NCBI RefSeq assembly: GCF_009674675.1 | Contig: NZ_WKJC01000001.1 | Location: 1,247,031 to 1,311,030, forward strand | DNA length: 64,000 nt | Source: Kangiella sp. HZ709 | GTDB lineage: Bacteria; Pseudomonadota; Gammaproteobacteria; Enterobacterales; Kangiellaceae | Reading direction: 5' to 3' | In this document: positions 25,602 to 34,691 of the stretch, in pieces | Position numbering within the stretch: the stretch's first letter is position 1 | How the letters are laid out: each line of letters starts with the position of its first letter | Position numbers and translations under genes: made by a program | The notes under the pieces: model-generated | What the model saw: the letters and a program-made list of their open reading frames with translations, nothing else | Databases searched by the model: none | Told to the model about the DNA's origin: nothing

Positions 25602-26876
25602 ATGAATCATTCTGAGCAACTTTTTTCGCGTGCGCAAGAGCGCATCCCCGGCGGCGTTAACTCCCCTGTCAGAGCATTTAATGGCGTAGGCGGTACTCCA
25701 ATTTTTATCCAGTCAGCTACTGGCGCTTATTTTAAATCCGCAGATGGTGAGCAATACCTTGATTATGTCGGCTCTTGGGGCCCTATGATTTTGGGCCACA
25801 ATAACCCTGTAATCAAAGAGGCGGTCATTAAAGCCGCTGAAAACGGCTTGAGCTACGGCGCGCCTACCGAAATCGAAGCTGAAATGGCAGAAAAAATCTG
25901 CTCAATGATCCCATCGATTGATATGGTTCGAATGGTTAACTCTGGTACTGAAGCCACCATGAGCGCTTTGCGGTTAGCACGCGGTTATACTCAGCGTGAT
26001 AAATTTATTAAGTTTGAAGGTTGTTACCATGGCCACGCCGATTGCTTGCTGGTTAAAGCCGGTTCTGGAGCCTTAACACTGGGCGAGCCCACTTCGCCGG
26101 GCGTGCCTGCTGATTTTGCAAAACATACTTTAACCGCTGAATTTAATAATCTGCAATCAGTGAAAGCTTTTTTTGAACAGTATCCTGAAGACATTTCCTC
26201 CATCATTGTTGAGCCTATTGCTGGCAATATGAACTGCATTCCTCCGGTCGAAGGTTTCTTAGAAGGATTACGCGAGCTTTGTGACCAGTATGGCGCTATC
26301 TTGATTTTCGATGAGGTTATGACGGGGTTTAGAATGGGTATTGATGGTGCACAAGGCTTTTACGGCATTAGTCCCGATCTAACCTGTCTTGGTAAAGTCA
26401 TTGGTGGCGGTATGCCAGTAGGTGCTTTCGGCGGTAAAAAAGAAATAATGCAGCATATGGCACCCATTGGTCCAGTGTATCAAGCTGGAACCTTGTCTGG
26501 TAATCCTATAGCTATGGCTGCCGGTCTAGCAGCGATGAACGAAATATCTAAACCAGACTTCTATCCATCGCTATTTGACTTTACTGAGCAGCTAGTCGCT
26601 GGAATGAAATCGATAGCCGCTCAACACGGCATTGCTTTTACCACCAATCACGTTGGTTCAATGTTTGGTTATTTCTTTTCTGAAGAGCCTAAAATCACTC
26701 AATATGCTCAAGTAGCAGCGGGTGATATGGAATATTTCAAACGCTTTTATCACAAGATGCTCGATAATAAGGTTTATATGGCCCCTTCTGCATTTGAAGC
26801 AGGATTTGTGTCAAGCGCCCACCAAAGTAATGAGCTAGATAAAACACTATCCGCTTTTGAAAAATCATTGTATTAA
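25602..26876 (+). CDS. hemL: Glutamate-1-semialdehyde 2,1-aminomutase
   Basis: HemL is a PLP enzyme that makes 5-aminolevulinate, the first committed heme precursor, by the C5 pathway. The 424-aa sequence has [10 protein letters not shown] at the start, [25 protein letters not shown] and the PLP lysine in [17 protein letters not shown]. Length is standard. The 24-nt gap from pyrB suggests shared transcription. A perfect inverted repeat 58 nt after its stop marks the boundary with the next gene. Confidence 0.97.
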   Translation: MNHSEQLFSRAQERIPGGVNSPVRAFNGVGGTPIFIQSATGAYFKSADGEQYLDYVGSWGPMILGHNNPVIKEAVIKAAENGLSYGAPTEIEAEMAEKICSMIPSIDMVRMVNSGTEATMSALRLARGYTQRDKFIKFEGCYHGHADCLLVKAGSGALTLGEPTSPGVPADFAKHTLTAEFNNLQSVKAFFEQYPEDISSIIVEPIAGNMNCIPPVEGFLEGLRELCDQYGAILIFDEVMTGFRMGIDGAQGFYGISPDLTCLGKVIGGGMPVGAFGGKKEIMQHMAPIGPVYQAGTLSGNPIAMAAGLAAMNEISKPDFYPSLFDFTEQLVAGMKSIAAQHGIAFTTNHVGSMFGYFFSEEPKITQYAQVAAGDMEYFKRFYHKMLDNKVYMAPSAFEAGFVSSAHQSNELDKTLSAFEKSLY

Positions 26877-26934
26877 GTCTGATTCTCACCAAATTTTACA
26901 TTTGTCACTAGTCAGGCCAGTCTGAATTTCATAC

Positions 26935-26960
26935 AATCCAAGTCAATTTTGACTTGGATT
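26935..26960. repeat. Perfect 12-bp inverted repeat at the hemL / diguanylate cyclase boundary
   Basis: AATCCAAGTCAA and TTGACTTGGATT are exact inverted copies separated by two Ts. No T-tract follows on the plus strand. The repeat overlaps the first possible start (TTG 26954) of the next gene, so it could be an operator or an RNA hairpin that hides the translation start. Confidence 0.6.
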
Positions 26961-28735
26961 TAGTGTGCTTGACTAGAGTTAAGGCTAAACGCCTTTCATT
27001 TACATACATCTTAATAGCAGCCATTGTGCTTTTGCTAGGCGTAAGCTTGCATGTTTACCAGCAAAATCTTAAGCAGTTCAATCAAGTACAAATAGACCAG
27101 TATCAAAAATCATTAGAACAGTATCAAGAAAATAACATCTACTACAATCCCCAAGCCACGATAGATTGGCTAGCGATTCGCCAAAACACGAATGGTTATT
27201 TTGTTACCAACCCTGACTTAATTAATGAGCCCTCTCAGCTAAATGCAAATAGCCTTAGAGCAACTCGTTACGCAGTCACTACTTTAGCGCAACTTGATGG
27301 ACTTGATGCAATCAACCTGAATGCAGCTAAAGATTTCATTTTAAGTAGATACCAAGAAGTTGTAGATGATGAAGGTAATATTCTTGCTGGATTTAGAGTG
27401 CAAGCTGGTAAGCCGCTGGGTATTCGGCCTACGATGGATGCATTACTTACGTTAAATGCTCTATCAGCAATGAGTTCAGAGCGAATTAATTTATCTGCTA
27501 TTAATGATTTTATTATTAGCCATCAAAATACTGATGGCGGTTTTTGGGATCCTCATTACCCAAAATATGGTCAACAATCTTGTTTAAAGTGCACCTCTTT
27601 TGCGATGAGGGCTCTGGGCGTGCTTCAGCAAGCTTCAAGCCTTAAGGTTTCAGCCGAAACCAAATCAAGCGTGGTTAATTACGTAAAAGCATCTTGGGAT
27701 TCTGATGTACAAAGTTATAGCGATCAAATCGGCTCAACGGCAAATGACAGTTACGATATTTTTAGAGCTTTCATATCTCTATGGCACTTAAAAGAAGGTG
27801 CTGAAAAAGATAAAAGAACTTTTGTTACAAGCAACCTTAATATTACCGATATAAAAAAGACGATCGATATAAAGTTTAAAGCTCCCGGTAATACTTACTC
27901 TAGAAAAATTAGTCCAAGCTCAGCGTCAATGAAAGCGACTCATTTATTAGTATGGTTGTTCTATAAATTGGATATGCTTGATTTTCTAGATAAAAAAGCC
28001 GTAATTAATTACGTCAAATCAAAACAAAGTAATCCTGGAGAGTATGGCGGGGATATATACAATACCTATTCCGCGACAGGTATCTTTACAAAGTTGAGCG
28101 TAGCAACGACCCCATTAATTGAGCCGACGTTACCGGCTTTAAATAAATCTATAGTTCCACCTTCAGTGCCTTATCTCTTATATATTCTAGCTATCTTTCT
28201 AGTGTTATTCTCAACGATTAGCACCAAAAAACATCTAGAAACTAAAACAACCCTTTTAGAATCGCAAGTTAATAAAGATAAATTGACTGGGCTATTCAAC
28301 AGGGCTTATTTAGAAAGCTCTTTTGTTTATCATGCTGCATCGGATAAAAGCATTTCGTTAATATTATTAGACATAGATAACTTCAAAGCTGTCAACGATA
28401 ACTTTGGACATTTAGCCGGTGACTTTGTTCTACAATCTATCTCTAAACTTATTAACGACAACATCAGAAAAACTGACGTATTAGCAAGGTGGGGCGGAGA
28501 GGAGTTTGCAATCTTATGTCCATCTACACAATCTACTCACGCCAAATTTCTTGCTGAGAAAGTGAGAGGCTTAATTCAAGATCATACATTTGATACTATT
28601 GGTAATCTTACTTGTAGCTTTGGAATAAGTTCGATAGCCGAAGACGATACAATGGACACGCTGTTTGAAAGAGCTGACAAAGCGCTTTATCAGGCAAAAA
28701 ACAGTGGCAAAAACCAAGTCATTTTTTCAAGCTAA
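26954..28735 (+). CDS. Diguanylate cyclase with a periplasmic alpha/alpha-toroid-like sensor domain
   Basis: The 593-aa protein has a membrane segment at about 17-36 and a ~350-residue periplasmic region. A second segment at 405-422 leads to a GGDEF domain with active-site GGEEF at 514-518 and the inhibitory RXXD site (RKTD) at 505-508, so it should make cyclic di-GMP with product feedback. The periplasmic region has repeated helical pairs with QNTNGYF (77-83), HQNTDGGFWDP (190-200) and NPGEYGGD (360-367). These resemble terpenoid-cyclase or prenyltransferase toroid repeats. The ligand is unknown. The start is uncertain: TTG at 26954, or GTG at 26963. Confidence 0.8.
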   Translation: MDLVCLTRVKAKRLSFTYILIAAIVLLLGVSLHVYQQNLKQFNQVQIDQYQKSLEQYQENNIYYNPQATIDWLAIRQNTNGYFVTNPDLINEPSQLNANSLRATRYAVTTLAQLDGLDAINLNAAKDFILSRYQEVVDDEGNILAGFRVQAGKPLGIRPTMDALLTLNALSAMSSERINLSAINDFIISHQNTDGGFWDPHYPKYGQQSCLKCTSFAMRALGVLQQASSLKVSAETKSSVVNYVKASWDSDVQSYSDQIGSTANDSYDIFRAFISLWHLKEGAEKDKRTFVTSNLNITDIKKTIDIKFKAPGNTYSRKISPSSASMKATHLLVWLFYKLDMLDFLDKKAVINYVKSKQSNPGEYGGDIYNTYSATGIFTKLSVATTPLIEPTLPALNKSIVPPSVPYLLYILAIFLVLFSTISTKKHLETKTTLLESQVNKDKLTGLFNRAYLESSFVYHAASDKSISLILLDIDNFKAVNDNFGHLAGDFVLQSISKLINDNIRKTDVLARWGGEEFAILCPSTQSTHAKFLAEKVRGLIQDHTFDTIGNLTCSFGISSIAEDDTMDTLFERADKALYQAKNSGKNQVIFSS

Positions 28736-28781
28736 TCAGAGCTCTTAATATTTCTGTCAATTCTATTTAAGCTCAATATGT

Positions 28782-28799
28782 GATTAAATGCATTTAATC
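28782..28799. promoter_or_regulatory. Perfect 18-bp palindrome upstream of the SDR gene, likely operator
   Basis: GATTAAATGCATTTAATC is a perfect palindrome ending 20 nt before the SDR start. The symmetry without a loop fits a dimeric repressor site rather than an RNA hairpin. No regulator gene lies beside it. Confidence 0.45.
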
Positions 28800-28819
28800 T
28801 AAATTAGCTAATTTTAAAA

Positions 28820-29608
28820 ATGAATTTATCACTAAAAGGTAAAAGAGCTCTGGTTTGTGGCTCAAGCCAAGGAATGGGCAAAGCCATAGCCCAGCAGTTA
28901 GCACAGCAAGGCGCTGATATCGTATTGTTAGCGCGTAACATGGCTAGTCTTGAAGAAGTTAAAGCAACTCTTGATACCAGTCAAAATCAATCTCATGATA
29001 TCCTATTGGCTGATTTTTCCTATCCAGAACAAGTGGTCGCTTCAGTTGCTAATTATTTAAACTCTGGCAAAACGATCCAAGTTTTAATCAATAATACTGG
29101 CGGGCCGGCACCAGGACCCGCGCATACCGCAGAGACTGAAAACTTCTTAGCCGCCTTTAACCAACACCTAGTTTGTAATCATGAATTGATGAAATTATTG
29201 CTACCTGGAATGCAAGCAGCGATTTATGGCCGAATCATTAACGTGATTTCAACTTCGGTCAAACAACCTTTGATTGGTTTAGGCGTTTCTAACACTGTTC
29301 GTGGTGCGGTTGCGAGCTGGGCCAAAACGCTAGCGAATGAGCTGGGACAGTTTAATATTACAGTGAATAATGTGTTACCTGGCGCTACAAATACGGTTCG
29401 GTTAGAAGCCATTATTAAGAACAAAGCTTCCAAAGCAGGCGTTTCTATCGAAGAAATGGAAGTTGAAGAAAAGTCCATTATTCCGATGAAACGTTTTGGT
29501 GAGCCTGAAGAGTTTGCCAATGCAGTTGGTTTCTTAGCTTCGCCTGCGGCTGCTTACATTACGGGTATTAACTTACCGGTGGACGGCGGGCGCACTTCTA
29601 GCTTATAA
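28820..29608 (+). CDS. SDR-family protein with altered catalytic residues
   Basis: The 262-aa Rossmann protein has the cofactor loop GSSQGMG (14-20), NNTGG (91-95) and the C-terminal PVDGG. The usual YXXXK pair is replaced by SNTVR (Ser157, Arg161), although a serine is present at 144/146. It resembles the BKR-like SDR subgroup that departs from the standard catalytic tetrad. It ends 5 nt before the 2-aminomuconate semialdehyde dehydrogenase gene. A role in that pathway is inferred from position only. It may be a non-canonical reductase, a hydrolase-like enzyme or a non-catalytic partner. Confidence 0.8.
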   Translation: MNLSLKGKRALVCGSSQGMGKAIAQQLAQQGADIVLLARNMASLEEVKATLDTSQNQSHDILLADFSYPEQVVASVANYLNSGKTIQVLINNTGGPAPGPAHTAETENFLAAFNQHLVCNHELMKLLLPGMQAAIYGRIINVISTSVKQPLIGLGVSNTVRGAVASWAKTLANELGQFNITVNNVLPGATNTVRLEAIIKNKASKAGVSIEEMEVEEKSIIPMKRFGEPEEFANAVGFLASPAAAYITGINLPVDGGRTSSL

Positions 29609-29613
29609 ATGTT

Positions 29614-31056
29614 ATGCAAAAAATCCAAAACTATATTAATGGTCAATTAGTTTCTTCAGCATCTGGTGAATACCTTGAAAATGTTGAGCCCGCAACGGGT
29701 AAGATATACTCACTGATCCCTGAATCTAACTCCGACGATTTAGACGCGGCGGTTGCTGCGGCAGAAGCGATTCAGAATGATTGGGCGCATACTTCGCTAG
29801 AAAAACGTGCAGACATTTTATGCCGCTTAGCAGATTTAATTGATTCTAACGCCGATGCTCTAGCTAAAGCAGAAGCCATTGATAATGGTAAAGCAATTAG
29901 CTTTGCTAAGGCGGTGGATATTTACCGCTCTTCTGCCAACATCCGTTTCTTTGCCCAAGCCGGCACTCAATTTTCGAGCGAAAGTCATGCTATGGGTAAC
30001 TTGGCAATTAATTATACCCTTAGAGATCCCATTGGCATTGTAGGCTGTATTTCACCTTGGAACTTCCCGCTCTATCTATTCACATGGAAAATTGCGCCGG
30101 CGTTAGCTAGCGGTAATGTTGTCATTGCCAAACCCTCTGAAGTGACCCCGATGACAGCTTATCTATTTTCGAAGCTGTGCATCGAAGCTGGTTTACCTGC
30201 TGGTGTGTTGAATATTTTGCACGGTAGTGGCCAATCTATTGGCGGCCCCCTTACCACCCACCCTAAAATCAAGGCCATCAGCTTTACCGGAGGCTCTGCA
30301 ACGGGCGCGCATATCAGTAAAGTCACTGCGGGAATGTTTAAAAAGCTCTCTTTAGAACTTGGTGGTAAAAATCCAACCCTAGTATTTGCCGATTGTGACT
30401 TTGAGGAGACCGTTAATGAAGTGGTTAAGGCCGCTTTTTCCAATCAAGGGCAAATCTGCTTATGCGGCTCAAGAATCTATATTGAGCGCCCTATTTATGA
30501 ACAATTTAAAACAGCCTTCATTGCAAAGGTGAAATCATTGCGTATCGGCGATCCTTTAGATCCGAATACGCAACATGGAGCCACCGTTTCTGAGGCGCAC
30601 TTGAACAAAGTGCTTTCTTATATTGAGCTAGCACAACAAGAAGGTGGAACTATTTTAACAGGCGGTAAACGTCATATTGAAAGTGGTCGTTGCCAAAATG
30701 GTTACTTTGTAGAACCAACTGTGGTTGAAGGCTTAGATAATCAATGCCGAACTAATCAAGAAGAAATCTTTGGTCCTGTTTGCAGCATAATGCCCTTTGA
30801 TAAAGAGCAGGAAGCCATCCAATTGGCCAATGGCACGGAATACGGTTTGGCTGCCAGTATTTGGACCAATGATCTGAAGCGGGCCCATCGAGTAGCTAAG
30901 TCCATCGAAGCCGGTATTGTCTGGATTAACTGTTGGTTACTAAGAGATCTGCGTACACCTTTTGGCGGCGTTAAATCTTCAGGGGTTGGGCGTGAAGGCG
31001 GCCTCGAAGCCATGCGCTTTTTTACTGAGCCAAAGAACGTTTGCATCAAATACTAA
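29614..31056 (+). CDS. 2-Aminomuconate (or 2-hydroxymuconate) semialdehyde dehydrogenase
   Basis: The 480-aa aldehyde dehydrogenase has SLELGGKNP with the general base, NQGQICLCGSRIYI with the catalytic cysteine, and near the C-terminus NCWLLRDLRTPFGG. This last motif is typical of 2-hydroxymuconate semialdehyde dehydrogenases and of ALDH8A1, the 2-aminomuconate semialdehyde dehydrogenase. The kynurenine operon downstream encodes 3-hydroxyanthranilate dioxygenase, ACMS decarboxylase and a 2-aminomuconate-deaminase-like protein. This enzyme fills the missing step between the last two. It is paired with the SDR gene. Confidence 0.88.
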   Translation: MQKIQNYINGQLVSSASGEYLENVEPATGKIYSLIPESNSDDLDAAVAAAEAIQNDWAHTSLEKRADILCRLADLIDSNADALAKAEAIDNGKAISFAKAVDIYRSSANIRFFAQAGTQFSSESHAMGNLAINYTLRDPIGIVGCISPWNFPLYLFTWKIAPALASGNVVIAKPSEVTPMTAYLFSKLCIEAGLPAGVLNILHGSGQSIGGPLTTHPKIKAISFTGGSATGAHISKVTAGMFKKLSLELGGKNPTLVFADCDFEETVNEVVKAAFSNQGQICLCGSRIYIERPIYEQFKTAFIAKVKSLRIGDPLDPNTQHGATVSEAHLNKVLSYIELAQQEGGTILTGGKRHIESGRCQNGYFVEPTVVEGLDNQCRTNQEEIFGPVCSIMPFDKEQEAIQLANGTEYGLAASIWTNDLKRAHRVAKSIEAGIVWINCWLLRDLRTPFGGVKSSGVGREGGLEAMRFFTEPKNVCIKY

Positions 31057-31163
31057 GTGTGACTGAGTTATCACTCCTACACTGTGACACAAAGATTCAT
31101 TGAGATTTTAGAGGTTGTGTTGTTAGTATCGAGCGACTGTAATTACAATAGCAGGACTTCTTT

Positions 31164-31451
31164 TTGAACATAGAAGCATCCACCTCTCATAGGCGCTCGA
31201 GTAGACAAAGGTTAACTTTGCCCGCAAAGCTGACCAAAGGCGATTTAGTGTTAGACACTAGAACCGTTGATATTTCTGATACAGGGGTTTTATTAGAAAA
31301 GCCTAAGTCGTTTTCTAATATGTTTATCGTTGGTGAGTTCTTACAACTGCACATAGAAGGCCTAATTAAGCAAAGCCAACCTAAAACGTCCACTTTCTCT
31401 GTGATTTACGTTAGAAGTGAGCAAGATACGATTGCTTTAGAGTTTATTTAA
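31164..31451 (+). CDS. PilZ-domain protein
   Basis: The 95-aa protein consists of one PilZ domain, the cyclic-di-GMP receptor fold. The RXXXR-type motif is seen in HRRSSRQR and the second motif in DISDTGVLL. The start is TTG at 31164, supported by AGGA 7 nt upstream. Two diguanylate cyclases lie in the window. It stands alone between the aldehyde dehydrogenase gene and a convergent DUF885 gene, and its target is not evident. Confidence 0.85.
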   Translation: MNIEASTSHRRSSRQRLTLPAKLTKGDLVLDTRTVDISDTGVLLEKPKSFSNMFIVGEFLQLHIEGLIKQSQPKTSTFSVIYVRSEQDTIALEFI

Positions 31452-31476
31452 AAAGCCAGCGAACGCTGGCTTTTTT
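31451..31476. terminator. Terminator between the PilZ gene and DUF885 gene
   Basis: AAAAGCCAGCG and CGCTGGCTTTT form an 11-bp stem with flanking A and T runs on both sides. It serves the PilZ gene on the plus strand and can serve the convergent gene on the minus strand. It directly overlaps the PilZ stop. Confidence 0.9.
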
Positions 31477-31481
31477 ATTGG

Positions 31482-33401
31482 TTATTTTTTAGCTTTCAAC
31501 CAACTAGTGATCTTCTCATTCAAAACAGACATAGGCACAGCCCCGCCCAGTAGAATCAAATCATGGAACTCTTTTGGATCAAATTTGACGCCTAAAGCTT
31601 TACGAGCTTTTTCTCTTTGCGCCACAATATTGATCATTCCAAGCTTGTAACCTAAGGCCTGACCTGGCCAAGTCATATAACGCTCAATCTCAGCAATGAC
31701 ATCAGATTGCGCCGTCCCGGTGGTTTCTGCCATGTATTTAATAGCTTCTTCGCGGCTCCATTTCTTAGCATGCAAGCCTGTGTCAACGACTAACCTTACT
31801 GCTCGGAACAATTCTGCTTTTAATCGCCCTAAATCACCAAAAGGATCATTCTGATACATACCCATTTCCCAGGCCACTAACTCTGAGTATAGTGCCCATC
31901 CTTCAATATAAGCATTATATGAAGCTAGTCGTCTTAACAGCGGCAGATCATCTTGCGCCATATTCAAAGCAATTTGCCAATGATGTCCAGGGTTGGCCTC
32001 GTGATAGGTCAGTGTTTTTAAATCAAACTTTGGATTGGCTTTCATATCACGAAGGTTAATCCAATAAATCCCAGGCTGTGAGCCATCTAAAGACGGAGTA
32101 GTATATTGACCACCTGGCGCACCATCTTGACGCTCAACCGGGATTCTACGAACTTCCACATCGTAAGGCGGTTTGGTAGCAAACTGCTCAGGCATCCGTT
32201 GGTTAATCTCAGCAATTTGGGTATTTAAATCATCCAGCAATTGCTGCCGGCCTGCATCCGAATCTTCATATAAGAAACGCGGCTCATCGTTAAGCTGGGC
32301 CATTCTCTTGCCAACAGATCCTTCTTTATAACCATTGGCAGAAAGAATAGAATCCATTTCCTTAGTAATACGTTCAACCTCAGACAAACCTATCTCATGA
32401 ATCTGATTCGGCGACATATCGGTGTCACCCAACTGACGAACCGCTTCGGCGTAATATGCTTCGCCATTGGGTTGCGCCCAAATTCCCGATTCGGTTCGCC
32501 CTTTATCAGATAATGACTGCATAGTTTTAGCAAGCTCAGTATAGGACGGATAAACCACATCTTTTACTAAACTTGTCGCTTGATTGAGTAGTTGGGTTTG
32601 CTTTTCAGACTCTAACTCTAGCATCTCAATTTTCGCTTTAAAGCCAGTAACCAAGCTATGCTCTTCTGGTTTAGCACTAGTAAAGCCATTTAAAAAGTTT
32701 AAAGCGCCGGCAATCACTACTTTTGGCGGAACCCAATTTTTTTCTGCATCCGCTAAAACTTTTTTATTAACGCTAGCCATAACCTCATCAATTTGCGACA
32801 AGCGATCTAAATAATCTTGAGCATCTTTTAAGTTATTTATCGGATGGTTATTAGCTAAGGTAGTTGGCACATCAATCGCTGGTCCATTAATCTGATTTAC
32901 AACAAAAGCCGACTGACCCATCCACATATCGATATATCCGATATCAAAACTAGGCTCACCCGCATAGTAACGCGCCAGAGAAGCCATCACTTTACGATTC
33001 TCATCCCATTTTGAATCGTTAATTTGGATTGCAGACATCTGTTTTGCATAGTCCGCCAATTGAGAGCGTAAACTGGCTTCATCTTTAGGTGAAAAAAGCG
33101 GCAAGCGGTCATTAAAATAACCACCAGCATCCTCTTCACTTACTCCAAAAGCAGTAGAACTTAAAGGACGAGCCTTTAACAAAGCCTCAGTGGTTTTCGC
33201 AAAAAGCTCATCAAGTTGCTGCTTAGCTACTTTAGTAGCCTGCTTAGCTTGTTCTTTAGCTACCAACTCTGCTTGGTCAATGACTTCTACTCGTTTAGTT
33301 TCAACTACCTTTACAGTAGACCTGTTTTCGTCAGAACCTTGCTCGCAAGCGACTAGAGAGAATACTGATGCTAGGGCTAAAACATATAGTTTTTTATTCA
33401 T
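31482..33401 (-). CDS. DUF885-family lipoprotein, probable metallopeptidase
   Basis: The 639-aa protein has a lipoprotein signal (lipobox LVAC, Cys19) and then the DUF885 domain. The segment TYHEANPGHHWQIAL carries the family's HEXXPGHH-like metal-site motif, and the RLASYNAYIEGWALYSE segment downstream has the third ligand region. Members are thought to be zinc carboxypeptidase-like enzymes, and some degrade small peptides. It should be attached to the periplasmic face of a membrane. It is single, between PilZ and YajQ genes. Confidence 0.85.
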   Translation of the reverse strand: MNKKLYVLALASVFSLVACEQGSDENRSTVKVVETKRVEVIDQAELVAKEQAKQATKVAKQQLDELFAKTTEALLKARPLSSTAFGVSEEDAGGYFNDRLPLFSPKDEASLRSQLADYAKQMSAIQINDSKWDENRKVMASLARYYAGEPSFDIGYIDMWMGQSAFVVNQINGPAIDVPTTLANNHPINNLKDAQDYLDRLSQIDEVMASVNKKVLADAEKNWVPPKVVIAGALNFLNGFTSAKPEEHSLVTGFKAKIEMLELESEKQTQLLNQATSLVKDVVYPSYTELAKTMQSLSDKGRTESGIWAQPNGEAYYAEAVRQLGDTDMSPNQIHEIGLSEVERITKEMDSILSANGYKEGSVGKRMAQLNDEPRFLYEDSDAGRQQLLDDLNTQIAEINQRMPEQFATKPPYDVEVRRIPVERQDGAPGGQYTTPSLDGSQPGIYWINLRDMKANPKFDLKTLTYHEANPGHHWQIALNMAQDDLPLLRRLASYNAYIEGWALYSELVAWEMGMYQNDPFGDLGRLKAELFRAVRLVVDTGLHAKKWSREEAIKYMAETTGTAQSDVIAEIERYMTWPGQALGYKLGMINIVAQREKARKALGVKFDPKEFHDLILLGGAVPMSVLNEKITSWLKAKK

Positions 33402-33541
33402 AAAGTGCTCATTTAATTTAAAGGAGTTCTACTGATTATTGCTAATAACTTGGTCTTTGTCATCTTCGTCAGTTAGCAATTTACCCATTACCCTTTTTTG
33501 ACTTATAATCAAACCAATAAATTTATTATAGAGATTAGACC

Positions 33542-34027
33542 ATGCCTTCTTTTGATATCGTTTCTGAAGTAGAGAAACACGAAATTACCAATGTTGTGGA
33601 TAACGCCAATCGTGAACTCAGCACTCGCTTTGATTTTCGAGGAGTTGACGCTAGCTTTGAGCAAACAGAGGATACAGTTAAAATTACTGCCGAAGCAGAC
33701 TTCCAAGTAGATCAAATGATCGACATGCTCTATAAATCTTGCGTTAAACGTAATATCGATACTTCTGCACTCGATATTACCGAAGAAGCGACTCATTCAG
33801 GCAAAACTTTCTACAAAACCGCTAATTTCAAGCAAGGTATCGATAAAGATATCGCAAAAAAAATAGTCAAAACTATCAAAGAAGCCAAGATGAAAGTGCA
33901 AGTTGCCATTCAAGGTGAAGAAGTGCGCGTTACTGGTAAAAAGCGTGACGACCTTCAAGAAGCCATCGCCTTAATCAAAAGCTCAGAGCTAGGCCAACCA
34001 TTTCAATTTAAAAATTTTAGAGATTAG
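33542..34027 (+). CDS. yajQ: YajQ-family cyclic-di-GMP-binding protein
   Basis: The 161-aa protein matches YajQ. It has [10 protein letters not shown] at the N-terminus, [32 protein letters not shown] and the [12 protein letters not shown] near the end. It has two ferredoxin-like halves. A Xanthomonas homologue binds cyclic di-GMP and acts on transcription; other members bind nucleic acid or nucleotide. It is monocistronic in appearance. With the PilZ protein it adds to the cyclic-di-GMP-related genes here. Confidence 0.95.
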   Translation: MPSFDIVSEVEKHEITNVVDNANRELSTRFDFRGVDASFEQTEDTVKITAEADFQVDQMIDMLYKSCVKRNIDTSALDITEEATHSGKTFYKTANFKQGIDKDIAKKIVKTIKEAKMKVQVAIQGEEVRVTGKKRDDLQEAIALIKSSELGQPFQFKNFRD

Positions 34028-34260
34028 CCATGTAGCCTTGATTTGAATAAAAATTAAGGCTATAAACTTATTTATGCGTTATTTTCCACACCAAAAAACC
34101 TCAGGTTCAATATTTGCTAGCACTTCTGGCTGCAAATGGATCCTAAACTAACGTCCTATTTCATCAGTTTGTCATAGGCGAATATTTGCGCACGCCTATA
34201 AATCCTAGTATTTTCTTTTAATTAGCTATTTAGCAGTACAAATTCTATATAGGTGAATCC
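34028..34260. other. Leader region of the kynurenine operon
   Basis: These 233 bases carry the promoter region of the operon starting at 34261. I see one clear element, the inverted repeat at 34174-34199, and AGGTGA as ribosome-binding site just before the ATG. No small gene or RNA is recognisable. Confidence 0.4.
34174..34199. promoter_or_regulatory. Inverted repeat upstream of the kynurenine operon, possible operator
   Basis: ATAGGCG and CGCCTAT are exact inverted copies with a 12-nt spacer, about 60 nt before the first gene of the operon. Half-sites spaced by roughly one helical turn fit a dimeric regulator of the Lrp/AsnC or LysR type. No such regulator gene is adjacent. Confidence 0.35.
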
Positions 34261-34677
34261 ATGTCTGAGAAATTTGTTTCATCCAAAGCTCCAGAACCAG
34301 TAGGTTTATATCCTCATGCTCGTAAAGTGGGTAATTTACTATTTCTTTCCGGCGTTGGCCCTCGTCAAAAAGGCACTAAGGATATTCCTGGCGTGACTTT
34401 AGATGCTAATGGCAATATCACTGATTATTGTATCGAAACCCAGTGCCGTAGTGTTTTTGATAATGTGCGCGCTGTCCTAGAAGATTCAGGCTCAAGTTGG
34501 GAACAGCTGGTTGACGTGCAGGTTTTCTTAACCAACATGAAAGATGACTTTAAGACTTACAATAAAGTTTATGCTGAATATTTCGCTGACAATCAGCCTT
34601 GTCGAACTACGATAGAGATCAACTGTTTGCCAACGCCTATTGCTATAGAGCTAAAATGTATAGCCACCATTGATTAA
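34261..34677 (+). CDS. RidA-family 2-aminomuconate deaminase
   Basis: The 138-aa protein has the RidA/YjgF fold motifs ([32 protein letters not shown]). Within this operon its best assignment is the deaminase that converts 2-aminomuconate to 4-oxalocrotonate, as AmnD/NbaF do in aromatic degraders. The family also includes general enamine hydrolases. The five following genes encode the rest of the kynurenine to 2-aminomuconate route, which supports the specific role. The start has AGGTGA 6-7 nt upstream. Confidence 0.85.
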   Translation: MSEKFVSSKAPEPVGLYPHARKVGNLLFLSGVGPRQKGTKDIPGVTLDANGNITDYCIETQCRSVFDNVRAVLEDSGSSWEQLVDVQVFLTNMKDDFKTYNKVYAEYFADNQPCRTTIEINCLPTPIAIELKCIATID

Positions 34678-34691
34678 TTGCTGGAGTATTT

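Noticed and set aside
31057-31163. Possible tRNA or small RNA between the aldehyde dehydrogenase and PilZ genes
   Set aside because: No cloverleaf or strong hairpin with a T-tract is visible; only short imperfect repeats.
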